Positions 16,091 through 24,825 of a DNA stretch of 48,255 bases are shown here, one piece after another. Within the stretch, counting starts at the first letter, position 1, and the number at the start of each line of letters is the position of its first letter. The notes under the pieces are model-generated. The model ran no database searches. It was not told the DNA's origin and was given only the letters and a program-made list of their open reading frames with translations. The position numbers and the translations under genes are program-made. The DNA comes from RGIG9079 sp964567845 (lineage in GTDB: Bacteria > Bacteroidota > Bacteroidia > Bacteroidales > Marinifilaceae). The stretch is from positions 1 to 48,255 of the forward strand of contig CAZMOG010000006.1 in the NCBI GenBank assembly GCA_964567845.1, given 5' to 3'.

Positions 16091-19000
16091 AGAATAATCT
16101 CCCAAACAGCATATAGTTCAATGTCGGCACTAATATTCATAATTTGACCGTCACTATAAGAATCACCGTTGCCATCGGCTCGCGTATTCCAACCTGTTTG
16201 CCTATAACCTACTCGAACAAAACGGATTGGTGGTACAAGGGTACTATTGGTGGCTGTTACAATATTCTGGATGGCACTGGTTTTATCGGTGCCATCTTCT
16301 GTATAGAGACCTCCATTACCATGGAATGTAACTACTTTATGAGTAACATTACCTCCTTGCAACAACACCATGCCCAGCTCATTGGCTACATCGGCATTAT
16401 CGACATAGGCAGAAACGGAATTATCTATAATTCTACCGCTATTGATATCCACATCGGCATTAGCTCCAATAACATACATACCACCACCGGCCAACAAGGC
16501 TCTATTGCCGGAAATATCCGGATTTGTCTCATTAACTACTCCCGAAACATAAGTTCCAACCTTTACATCGGCAACATTGCTGTTACCCTCCATATCCACA
16601 CAAATTCCACCTCCATTACGATCGGCTGAATTACCCGCTATCTCTCCGGTGGCAACATTGACCGATACGGAAGAGTTCGATGAACTGATATACAATCCGC
16701 CTCCATTACCGCTATCTTCATTCTCGGAACCATACATTGCAGAGTTACGTGAAAGAACGGCATCTCCTGTCATTGAAAAACTACCATCACGGACACAAAC
16801 TCCTCCGCCATTGCCGGCACGACAAAGATTATCGGTAATCTCGCCTCCCGAAATCTTCACGATACCTCCCTCCAAACACAAAGCTCCTCCGTCAATATCG
16901 GAATCGCAATTGGTTATATAGCCCGAAGACATTGTAAAGGTTGTACTTGCATCTCCATTGATATAGATTGCTCCACCCTTCTCGCCTGAACAGTTATTAA
17001 TCCTACCTCCGAGAATTTCGCAATCTCCATACTCCATATAAACAGCTCCGCCATTATCTCGAATATGTGCATACTCCACATCATCGGTATTACTGTTACG
17101 AATCAATCCGTCATACATTTTAAATGACGGTTTTATTGCTGCTCCCTTCGACATTACAAACTGAGCCTGAATATCTCCACCCTCAATAACTATCTCTGCA
17201 CTTCCAAGCATACCTGTAGCACTATTTGTCAAACCACCTCCAATTGAACCGGTACGAATAATCGGATTTCCGGTAATGGTAATCTTTGCAGTTCCTCCAT
17301 TCACACCATCATTAACTCCTCCGGTTCCTCCACCAATTCCGGCTCCTGCAGGAATCTCAGCTCCAACATTACCTCCTTTGGCGCCACCAATTGCTGAGAT
17401 ACTTTTAGCTATTACCGTTCCCCCACTAATCACAACCTCGGCATCACCACCACTATTTGTTTTGCTACTACCTCCTCCGATAGCTGTACCAATTGCCGAC
17501 AATGCATAGACATTTCCTCCGGAAATTTTGACATATCCTTTACTGCCTGCGCCTAAATTTGATCCGGCACCACCTATAGCCGCACTTGGAATATCCCAAG
17601 TATTGGCAAAGTTATAGGCATACACATTACCTCCCGATATCTCAATATCGCCAATACCCCCCGTCCCTTGGAAACCAATACCTCCACCAATGGCAGTTCC
17701 AGTTGTTGTAGCTACAGCGGTTATTACACCTCCTGAAATTCTGATTGTAGTGTGTCCGTTTCCTCCACCGCCAATCGCAGTACAATTCTCCGCCGCTGTA
17801 GAACCGGCATAAATCACTCCGCTATTGATATAAATACCATAGGCATTCTGTGTTGCTGTTGCATCATCTGCACCGATTACCGATGCCCAGTGGTTTGAAT
17901 AGAAACCTTCGCCACCCTTATTTCCATCGGTCTTGGTATTGTAATCCACATCGGCTACAGTCAAGGAACCCTCGCCCTCGAAAACAATCTTTGATCCGTT
18001 ATTGGTAGGATTCGAATAGTGCAAATTACCCAACCTGTTATCGCCCACAATTGTCAATACAAGCGATGATGGTGTTGAAGCGCCAACTGTCGGAATATAT
18101 GCAATTCCACCTGTTGATCGTGAATTACTCTTGGTCTGAAATTTTGAAAAGATATTATCTATAGTCAAATTACAATCCAATGTACCCGATACATTAATCA
18201 CGTTTAATGTTGAATCTCGGTGAACTGCCTTAACTGCTGCCGACCACCCAAGAATAACATCCTCGACAACGCTATTATTGGTAATGTAATCGCTCCAACG
18301 CATTCCATTATACATTACCTCGGAATAGACAGGCACTCTGCAGGTACCGCTTCCAATGGCACCGGGCCAACCGGTATTTAAATGGTTGGTCGAGGTCTGA
18401 CTCTCCGACGACTGATAAACATAGTACATATTGGTCGATACGTGAGCTCCTTGAACTACTTGTGGGGTGGATGAACCACCTACATAAATGTAACCTGTGT
18501 ATCCCGAAGGGGTTATATTGACACTTCCGGCTGCTAAATCAAAATAGATATATGAAGTGGTCGATTTCTCATAGAGTGTATAGGTAATCATCTTACCCCG
18601 CTCCCAAACCATTTCGGATATATCTACACTGATTGTAATATCTGAACCTCCGTTATTATATACCAAAACAACCTTGGCTCCTTCGGGCAACTCCTGAGGT
18701 ATCATCATCAAAGTATTGGCGCCGGTGGCTATCAAATCGCCCTGATTAAACGAGGTCCCATCGGTGCCAAAACTGATTGTATAACTGCCACCACTGCCGG
18801 AAGAACTCCATTCACCTCCAAGAGAGTATACTCCTTTATTGTGAACACCGGTTACGGATACCGATTTGACCTTGCTGCAACTAAAACCCAACTTAAACTG
18901 TATGGCTGTCAACGCATGAGTAAAGGTCAAAGGTATTCCACTGCGAAAAGCACTCGATACTATAGTATCCGCTACTATAATATCCTGCTGTGATGAAACG

Positions 19001-19524
19001 GTGGATGGTACGGTATAACTCAAAGTGGGAACACCGGTCGCATCATAACCCAACGGGGAAACTCCGCCTGGAGGGGTATCGCCAAGACTCTTAGGTGAAT
19101 AAGCATAAACGCGCAAACTATCCTTACCGACACTCTCGGAGCTACTCCAATATATGGGAGTTCCCTTACTGGTCAACTCATCGCCATCGAATTCATAGGC
19201 GCTGTTATTCATCAAAGACCAAACGGTATTGCTACTAACCCACTCTCCGGAATATAAAAAACCGAAAAGACCCGCATCATCGTCAAAATAGGTGGTTGGG
19301 ACTCCACGAGAAGCATGCAAAGCCCAATCATCCACCTGCATACTATAGTTCAAACCACTACGGCTTGAACTACCATTTGAACCGGTGGGAGAAACTATTG
19401 AAGACAAAGAGGCTTTGAATGACAAAACAGTGCTCGCTTTGTCACTACCCATATCGGTCTCGTAATTATTGGTACAACCTACCAACAACAAAACCAAAAA
19501 TCCCCAGAGTCCAAATCTCATCAT
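16087..19524 (-). CDS. Large fimbrillin-domain lipoprotein with beta-helix repeats; candidate pilus tip adhesin
   Basis: This 1145-residue protein has a lipobox with Cys17 (LLLVGCTNN). Residues about 30-325 are fimbrillin/Mfa-like, with SGIPLTFTHALTAIQFKLGF and MIPQELPEGAKVVLVYN. Residues about 440-790 are Gly-rich beta-helix repeats with recurring AIGGG and ISGGNVYA units. Residues about 800-1060 carry GGAI/GGGV repeats resembling chlamydial polymorphic outer-membrane protein repeats. The last 80 residues are a Listeria-Bacteroides (Flg_new) repeat ending GWNTRADGNGDSYSDGQ and ELYAVWEIIL. It is the last gene of the pilus operon, 22 bp after a fimbrillin gene, and its C-terminus is not a fimbrillin strand, as expected for a tip subunit. 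Ligand and tip location are inference. Confidence 0.85.
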   Translation of the reverse strand: MMRFGLWGFLVLLLVGCTNNYETDMGSDKASTVLSFKASLSSIVSPTGSNGSSSRSGLNYSMQVDDWALHASRGVPTTYFDDDAGLFGFLYSGEWVSSNTVWSLMNNSAYEFDGDELTSKGTPIYWSSSESVGKDSLRVYAYSPKSLGDTPPGGVSPLGYDATGVPTLSYTVPSTVSSQQDIIVADTIVSSAFRSGIPLTFTHALTAIQFKLGFSCSKVKSVSVTGVHNKGVYSLGGEWSSSGSGGSYTISFGTDGTSFNQGDLIATGANTLMMIPQELPEGAKVVLVYNNGGSDITISVDISEMVWERGKMITYTLYEKSTTSYIYFDLAAGSVNITPSGYTGYIYVGGSSTPQVVQGAHVSTNMYYVYQSSESQTSTNHLNTGWPGAIGSGTCRVPVYSEVMYNGMRWSDYITNNSVVEDVILGWSAAVKAVHRDSTLNVINVSGTLDCNLTIDNIFSKFQTKSNSRSTGGIAYIPTVGASTPSSLVLTIVGDNRLGNLHYSNPTNNGSKIVFEGEGSLTVADVDYNTKTDGNKGGEGFYSNHWASVIGADDATATQNAYGIYINSGVIYAGSTAAENCTAIGGGGNGHTTIRISGGVITAVATTTGTAIGGGIGFQGTGGIGDIEISGGNVYAYNFANTWDIPSAAIGGAGSNLGAGSKGYVKISGGNVYALSAIGTAIGGGSSKTNSGGDAEVVISGGTVIAKSISAIGGAKGGNVGAEIPAGAGIGGGTGGVNDGVNGGTAKITITGNPIIRTGSIGGGLTNSATGMLGSAEIVIEGGDIQAQFVMSKGAAIKPSFKMYDGLIRNSNTDDVEYAHIRDNGGAVYMEYGDCEILGGRINNCSGEKGGAIYINGDASTTFTMSSGYITNCDSDIDGGALCLEGGIVKISGGEITDNLCRAGNGGGVCVRDGSFSMTGDAVLSRNSAMYGSENEDSGNGGGLYISSSNSSVSVNVATGEIAGNSADRNGGGICVDMEGNSNVADVKVGTYVSGVVNETNPDISGNRALLAGGGMYVIGANADVDINSGRIIDNSVSAYVDNADVANELGMVLLQGGNVTHKVVTFHGNGGLYTEDGTDKTSAIQNIVTATNSTLVPPIRFVRVGYRQTGWNTRADGNGDSYSDGQIMNISADIELYAVWEIIL

Positions 19525-19546
19525 ATTAACCTTTTACTTTAAAATA

Positions 19547-20548
19547 TCACTCTAAATACAAATTCTCATTTACACTATTCCATGCACTTAAAGTACAAAC
19601 ACCGGTAATAATATCAAACTTGTTAAAGTAGAGAGTCAAAATAAACAACCTTCCTGCCGGTTCTGTTATTGTATTACCGTAAATATCCTTTGGAATTGAA
19701 ATTGTCACTGAACGAGGTGTAGGCTTAAACTCTGTAGCCACATTGACAGTAAAAGTTGTTGTCGGAGAACAGAACACATTTCCAACCTCCTGATTGGTAA
19801 TCTTCAAGGCTGTAGGATTTGTATCATCAATCATATCGATACTTTTGCTACCGGTATAATTGATAACAGCGTTTTCTCCGCTTAACCCAATATTAACCTT
19901 ACTTGCAGAAGAGATAGACAATTGTGTTATTTTACCCCATGATTCCAATACATCCTGATCAGTTGCACATACAATCACCTTTACCCACGATAAAATGTGA
20001 TTATAATTTTGCGTTCCAAAGTGAGAATTCCATGATCCTGCAATCTGCGGGGCAAACATCAAATCTTCATTTCCAACAATATCACGACTTATGGCAGTAC
20101 CACCATTACCATCATCCTCAATAGTCCAATCTGCTACAGGATATACCCCAACACAATAGACATTTTCATTTGTTGTTGGATAACGCAGAGTATTCAAAGC
20201 CACTCCGTTATATGGTTCCGGAATGGTCATCAAACCATTGGTATATTGTATGGTGGTATGACATGGCAAAAATGTTGGAGCCGCCGGAATTGTTGCATGG
20301 TGGTAATCGCCACTTGTCAATGAAAATAACAACTTGGCATCAAGTGGATTTTCCGAGGTAGGCACCTCTCCTCTATACTCGTTATCTTTTGCCGATACTA
20401 CTGCACGTCCAACAGCAGAACTTTCAATATTTACCACTGCCGCCCTCAATGCAATATCATAGTCATTGACAACCTTGACATCATCATTAGAACATGCTGA
20501 AACAACAGTTGCCAACAAGACATATAATAGAACAAATTTTATTCTCAT
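19547..20548 (-). CDS. Fimbrillin family protein (minor pilin)
   Basis: This 333-residue lipoprotein has Cys19 in VVSACSNDD. It shows the Mfa-like fimbrillin pattern: DNPLDAKLLF early, a central HILSWVKVIVCATD (the position of the usual FxHxLxxxxF signature), VGNVFCSPTTTFTVNV, and a C-terminal ILTLYFNKFDIITGVCTLSAW. Arg48 in SSAVGRAVVS is a candidate Arg-specific maturation site. By operon position next to the composite adhesin it may be an adaptor between stalk and tip. Acidic residues follow the lipid Cys, consistent with surface export. Its close neighbour at 20566-21609 is similar in layout, pointing to an old duplication. Confidence 0.85.
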   Translation of the reverse strand: MRIKFVLLYVLLATVVSACSNDDVKVVNDYDIALRAAVVNIESSAVGRAVVSAKDNEYRGEVPTSENPLDAKLLFSLTSGDYHHATIPAAPTFLPCHTTIQYTNGLMTIPEPYNGVALNTLRYPTTNENVYCVGVYPVADWTIEDDGNGGTAISRDIVGNEDLMFAPQIAGSWNSHFGTQNYNHILSWVKVIVCATDQDVLESWGKITQLSISSASKVNIGLSGENAVINYTGSKSIDMIDDTNPTALKITNQEVGNVFCSPTTTFTVNVATEFKPTPRSVTISIPKDIYGNTITEPAGRLFILTLYFNKFDIITGVCTLSAWNSVNENLYLE

Positions 20549-20565
20549 AATCAGCCCTTTAACGG

Positions 20566-21609
20566 TTATTCATCCAAAATCGCACTACCTATACCTCCGT
20601 TTTTCCACTCATTTATGGTAGTTGCAACTGTAATATCGTTACCAATATTGAACTTTAAAAAGATTGTAAACTGCTTCGCTCTGGTATTCAAATCATACCA
20701 TGTATCTGCAGCACTCTTCAAATCCACATTAACAGTCATAAGAGTTCTGTTCGCTGTAACAATATCAATTACATACTCGGTAGTTCTTTCTCCGTATTTA
20801 TCGTAATCACTTGCATCAACCGGAGCACAAAGTACATATCCAACCTCCTCTTTTTGACTATACGGGATTAATGCAGGAGTCGATGGGAAGACCTCATTGG
20901 TTCCGGGCTTAAAAAAATTCAAATTCTTATCTTCAGAATAGGTAAGATGGGTTGTAATGTTAAAATCAGTTCTTAAGTCCACATCAACCTTACTCTTACT
21001 TCTGATGGTAATGCTCTTTAACTCGCCCAACGCAATAGACACCTCTTCGCTTTCGGCTTGAATTTCAAGTTTTAACCATGTATTCAAATGCCTGAAATAC
21101 AACAATGGACTATTCTCGTAATCGGTGTCATACACCCCGCTAACCTCGGAAGCAAACATCACATCTTGGCTACCATTGAATGTATAACTTGCAATATTCT
21201 TTGAGTCATTCACGCTCCACTCTCCTTGTGGATGAAATGCCACGAAATAGACTGGAATACTATTCTCTTTACTATAAACAGCCTTACTTAACAACTGAGG
21301 TGTGCTGTTCTGAAATTTTGCATCTGCATGTAGTGCAACACGCCCATCGGCACCACTGCCATCAACCCCATCCTCATGAGGATAATAATATCGTACCGTA
21401 GTTGCCCAAACATTTACATTAAGTGGATTATCGGTAGTAGGAGCCAACAACTCATACGGAACACGGGAACTTGTATTTGTCTCTATTCCGGCAGACAAAT
21501 AGATATTTTCGGCAGTACCTCCTTTCACATCAATATCTGTCACATCGCTACTACATGCAACCATTAATAACGACACCACTCCGACTATATATATTATAAC
21601 TCTTCTCAT
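20566..21609 (-). CDS. Fimbrillin family protein (minor pilin)
   Basis: This 347-residue lipoprotein has Cys19 in LLMVACSSD. Fimbrillin features include DNPLNVNVWATTVRYYYPHEDG, PVYFVAFHPQGEW (the usual position of the YFxAYxP motif), LLYFRHLNTWLKLEIQA and the C-terminal QFTIFLKFNIGNDITVATTINEWKNGG. Arg49 (NTSSRVPYE) is a candidate maturation site. The ATG directly abuts the stop of the preceding fimbrillin gene with no gap. It shares the terminal INEW and LSAW-type strand with the 19547-20548 protein, so both probably act in the same part of the pilus. Confidence 0.85.
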   Translation of the reverse strand: MRRVIIYIVGVVSLLMVACSSDVTDIDVKGGTAENIYLSAGIETNTSSRVPYELLAPTTDNPLNVNVWATTVRYYYPHEDGVDGSGADGRVALHADAKFQNSTPQLLSKAVYSKENSIPVYFVAFHPQGEWSVNDSKNIASYTFNGSQDVMFASEVSGVYDTDYENSPLLYFRHLNTWLKLEIQAESEEVSIALGELKSITIRSKSKVDVDLRTDFNITTHLTYSEDKNLNFFKPGTNEVFPSTPALIPYSQKEEVGYVLCAPVDASDYDKYGERTTEYVIDIVTANRTLMTVNVDLKSAADTWYDLNTRAKQFTIFLKFNIGNDITVATTINEWKNGGIGSAILDE

Positions 21610-22683
21610 TTAATCAACTACAATTTCGTTTGGATAATCAATAAGTTCCCATGCCTCAACCATGACTTTAAACAATATCTCCTCTTTGTTATCGCCCAAG
21701 TCAAGGGTATAGGTATATTTATATCCCGGCAACCACTCTGTGATTGAAGGATTGGCTGTTATCAACTTAACACTCTCGGTATGATGATCATATTCATCCC
21801 ACGAAAAATTAATATCGATAGAGATATCATCGACCGAGGTTTCACCCACAAGACTTTGTGGCATAACAAGATACGGGCCACCAATCTCTGCATCGAAGTT
21901 AATATCATCAGGAACCATCTTTTCAACCGAAATAATTCTGTCTCGTGTACCGGAACTGTTTACTACCCATGAGGAGTGGATAAAATCATTAAGATATGTA
22001 TCCTTACTATTGGTATAAGTACCGCTATTGTATGCATTCTTAAAGGTAATGCTATGTATTTTCAAATCACGATGTGACTGCTTCAATCTTAAATATACTG
22101 CCGCCAACGGGTGAACAAACTTAATTCGGGTAACCTTATCCGGATCTCTATCCTGTGTAGCCTTTGACTGTCCCTTTCGGAATCCATAAATAAACTCGTT
22201 TACAACCTCACTATCGGTTGAAGTTTGTGGGATATTACATGTAAACGATGGACCGGCAAGATCGGAATAGTTATTTATAGTAACATAATCAGTCCCGGCG
22301 ACCGACAAATCCCATGGCATATAGGTAAAGAAATTCAAATCGTTATTCTTCAACCAGTAGGCATGATAAATGTCATTCCCTTGACGGAAACGCCACTGAG
22401 TTGCATCGGCAAAGTACCAAACTCGGGCATCAATATACTTTGAATTGGTTCCATCGACATAGGCCTGAACGGTAAAATTTCCTCCACCTATACTCTCATC
22501 AATAATCGAGCTATTCCCTTCGAATATAGAAGCTCTTGACTGTGTCAACCCCTCAATCTTATCAACAGCAAATTGGATTTGGGTATCAACAACATTACCT
22601 TCATCAACCAAATTCTCTTTAGAACACCCTAAAAATGTGGTTGACAAAACTGCAATTATTCCAATAACTCTACCCTTTAACAT
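21610..22683 (-). CDS. Fimbrillin family protein (pilin)
   Basis: This 357-residue lipoprotein starts at the ATG at 22683. The reading frame extends upstream only to a TTG, and the ATG start gives a clean signal peptide (MLKGRVIGIIAVLSTTFLGC, lipid Cys20). Fimbrillin features are NDLNFFTYMPWD, RIKFVHPLAAVYLRLKQSH, VMPQSLVGETSVDDISIDINF and the C-terminal EWLPGYKYTYTLDLGD followed by EAWELIDYPNEIVVD. The last are the classic fimbrillin penultimate and terminal strands. Arg50 in TQSRASIF is a candidate cleavage site. The intact terminal strand suggests it can pass a donor strand to another subunit. Confidence 0.87.
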   Translation of the reverse strand: MLKGRVIGIIAVLSTTFLGCSKENLVDEGNVVDTQIQFAVDKIEGLTQSRASIFEGNSSIIDESIGGGNFTVQAYVDGTNSKYIDARVWYFADATQWRFRQGNDIYHAYWLKNNDLNFFTYMPWDLSVAGTDYVTINNYSDLAGPSFTCNIPQTSTDSEVVNEFIYGFRKGQSKATQDRDPDKVTRIKFVHPLAAVYLRLKQSHRDLKIHSITFKNAYNSGTYTNSKDTYLNDFIHSSWVVNSSGTRDRIISVEKMVPDDINFDAEIGGPYLVMPQSLVGETSVDDISIDINFSWDEYDHHTESVKLITANPSITEWLPGYKYTYTLDLGDNKEEILFKVMVEAWELIDYPNEIVVD

Positions 22684-22699
22684 TGCTATTCTATTTAAA

Positions 22700-23641
22700 T
22701 TAGTCAATCACAATCTCTTCAAGGAATTTAACATCATCAATTCCTATTGAAAGAGTATATGTATAACTATTTCCTGCCTCCAAATCGGTGCGCAAAGGCA
22801 CTGTTTTTAACTTCTGGGTAATTGTAGTACCTGAAGCTGTAGTATACTGATACTCAACAGTAACAAATGTATCCAACGATTGTGGTATTACCATCATATA
22901 GCTACCAATAGTTTCCGGCAGCTTGCCAATCTCTTGGGCTCCGCTAAAGAAATTCAATTCAGTCTGCTCTTTTTCCAACTGCCACTGCGGAGTTGAGAGC
23001 GATGCAAATCTGCCTTTATGACATAGATTATCAATGGAAATACTCTTTAGAATAATCGTTTCGGTATCCAACACTCTGTGTTTTACTCTAAAATCCACTC
23101 TACACAAAGCATGCTCAAACATAATTGGCACAACCCAGCCATTGTTTATTTTATGCTTATCTGCATTAGGCATGGTATAGAGCATATCTACCTGCTCTTT
23201 CTGTGTGTTAATTGAGAATGTCACACCCTCATCAACACTACAATCACATTTATCAGAATATGGCGAGAATGCCATAAATGTCAAATTCTCAAAAATAGTG
23301 GGCCAAAGAATTTGCTCATCAAAATTCCACAAAGTATCCTTAACCGTTTCACGCAGAGTTGTGTCGGTAATAAACACCTCATTACTATTTGCCTGAGTAA
23401 TAGGAATAAACTCCTCGGCTGTAGCTGAGCTTGATGCCCATGTCACTCCCGAGGGTAAAACCCACGCCTTAACTCCTATACTCTGATATGTTGGGAAGCT
23501 CTGTATTTCATTATGCGACACATGCATATACATCTCAGGCTGGAACATCAAATCAAGATCGGGATTATAATCCTTCACATCATCGAATGTACAACCGCTC
23601 AAGATGAACGACATTAAAATATATAAAACTCCCCTTCTCAT
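22700..23641 (-). CDS. Fimbrillin family protein (pilin) without the N-terminal Arg site
   Basis: This 313-residue lipoprotein starts at the ATG at 23641. An upstream in-frame TTG at 23668 sits in a hairpin and would spoil the signal peptide (MRRGVLYILMSFILSGC, lipid Cys17). Fimbrillin signatures are NLTFMAFSPYSDKCDC, VPIMFEHALCRVDFRV, YMMVIPQSLDTFVTVEYQY and LEAGNSYTYTLSIG, ending LEEIVID. Unlike the other four fimbrillins and the adhesin, no Ser/Gly-Arg motif is seen within about 60 residues of the lipid Cys. It lies 56 bp downstream of the presumed major pilin, across a strong hairpin. Confidence 0.86.
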   Translation of the reverse strand: MRRGVLYILMSFILSGCTFDDVKDYNPDLDLMFQPEMYMHVSHNEIQSFPTYQSIGVKAWVLPSGVTWASSSATAEEFIPITQANSNEVFITDTTLRETVKDTLWNFDEQILWPTIFENLTFMAFSPYSDKCDCSVDEGVTFSINTQKEQVDMLYTMPNADKHKINNGWVVPIMFEHALCRVDFRVKHRVLDTETIILKSISIDNLCHKGRFASLSTPQWQLEKEQTELNFFSGAQEIGKLPETIGSYMMVIPQSLDTFVTVEYQYTTASGTTITQKLKTVPLRTDLEAGNSYTYTLSIGIDDVKFLEEIVID

Positions 23642-23651
23642 AACTTGGAAC

Positions 23652-23678
23652 CTATGCGGGACACCCAAGCCCGCATAG
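23652..23678 (-). other. Intra-operon hairpin after the first pilin gene
   Basis: CTATGCGGG (23652-23660) and CCCGCATAG (23670-23678) form a perfect 9-bp GC-rich stem with a 9-nt loop in the 56-bp gap between two pilin genes. No T-run follows, so it is more likely a 3'-end stabiliser or processing site than a full terminator. It also stands just upstream of the ATG at 23641. Confidence 0.65.
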
Positions 23679-23697
23679 ATTAAAATTTAGATTATTG

Positions 23698-24780
23698 TTA
23701 TTGATAACTTCCGTCACCGCTAACATTAACATCTGTATCTGTAGCCTTTGTCCACTCAAGAACCTCTGGTGCAAAATAGATCTCATCCAAACCAATAGAG
23801 ATATGGTATGTGTATCTATAACCAGGCTCCCACTTTCCTGTCAAATCATTAATCTCAATCTCATACGTCTGATCAATTGCAGGAGTTGTAGAACCCGGAG
23901 AGTCAATCTGATACTCAATTACAAACTTAGCTCCGTCAGGTAATGTTTGTGGCAAAGCAATCACATCGGTTTGATTTGCTACTCCATTCATCACATAAGC
24001 TCCTGAAGTCAAAGTATATCCAGTATTATTATCATAATATACATACTCTACATCATTTGCACTTGGATTAGACCATGTTGGAGTTGCATTATATGTACCT
24101 GGAGTGGTTTCACTTACTTTCTCATCAAAATCACCTTTTGAGTAAACATCAATAATTGATATTTTTTTCAAAATGATATTTGTAGTATTCTCGGCTGTTG
24201 AACCATAATCAGCAGCCTTTTTTGCTGTAAACTGAATTGAAGAAAGAGCGTGAACAAAATCCAAGTCCACCTGATCATATGGAGTATTTGTATTGTCAGA
24301 AGATTTCTTCTTATTGTATGAACGTTGGCTGTACAATACATCAACATGTTTATCAGAAGTTTCTGCAACCTGAAAACCGGTTAACTTTAAACCTGTTTTA
24401 TCATACCCAACATTTGTTGCATTTACATCGCTTGGAGAATAAGCCGCAAATGTCAAATATCCATTCTTTGGCCAATAGTAACGAGTATCAGGTCTCCAAC
24501 CGTTAAATACATCATCATACGAAGCATTTGCTTTATCCATATACAACGAAGCGTCATCCCATCCGGCAAACTCTGCTGAATGCCATACTCCGTAAACGGT
24601 AATATCTTCTGTTGTTGGATAAGGATTTGTCAACTCACCATAATTTTCAGTTCTACTCTCAGAACCAACAACCGGAGTTGCAAATGTAATCTCACGCTCA
24701 GCCTGTGGAGCAGGATCATTCTCTGTACAACTTACAAGCGCTGCGCCTGCTACTGCTGCTAAGAAGAATAACTTTTTCAT
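23698..24780 (-). CDS. Fimbrillin family protein (candidate major stalk pilin)
   Basis: This 360-residue lipoprotein has Cys18 in GAALVSCTEND. Fimbrillin features are NGYLTFAAYSPSD, VDLDFVHALSSIQFTAKK, VIALPQTLPDGAKFVIEYQ and WEPGYRYTYHISIGLDEIYFAPEVLEWTK. Arg43 in VGSESRTENY is a candidate Arg-specific maturation site, as in type V pilin biogenesis where cleavage frees the groove for the donor strand. It directly follows the anchor gene, has the most canonical sequence, and is followed by a stable hairpin that could raise its transcript level. The major-pilin role is inferred from these points. Confidence 0.87.
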   Translation of the reverse strand: MKKLFFLAAVAGAALVSCTENDPAPQAEREITFATPVVGSESRTENYGELTNPYPTTEDITVYGVWHSAEFAGWDDASLYMDKANASYDDVFNGWRPDTRYYWPKNGYLTFAAYSPSDVNATNVGYDKTGLKLTGFQVAETSDKHVDVLYSQRSYNKKKSSDNTNTPYDQVDLDFVHALSSIQFTAKKAADYGSTAENTTNIILKKISIIDVYSKGDFDEKVSETTPGTYNATPTWSNPSANDVEYVYYDNNTGYTLTSGAYVMNGVANQTDVIALPQTLPDGAKFVIEYQIDSPGSTTPAIDQTYEIEINDLTGKWEPGYRYTYHISIGLDEIYFAPEVLEWTKATDTDVNVSGDGSYQ

Positions 24781-24825
24781 AGTTGTTTAAATTTAAGCAT
24801 TAATATTTATTTGTTAATTGTTTTT

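Noticed and set aside
16144..17509. Several open frames on the plus strand opposite the large adhesin gene
   Set aside because: They mirror the Gly-rich repeats of the adhesin gene, giving low-complexity Pro/Thr/Ser-rich products without domain, promoter or RBS support.
22684..22707. Upstream TTG start for the 21610 fimbrillin that overlaps the preceding gene
   Set aside because: The codon at 22705-22707 reads TTG. The in-frame ATG at 22683 gives a standard lipoprotein signal peptide and leaves a 16-bp gap.
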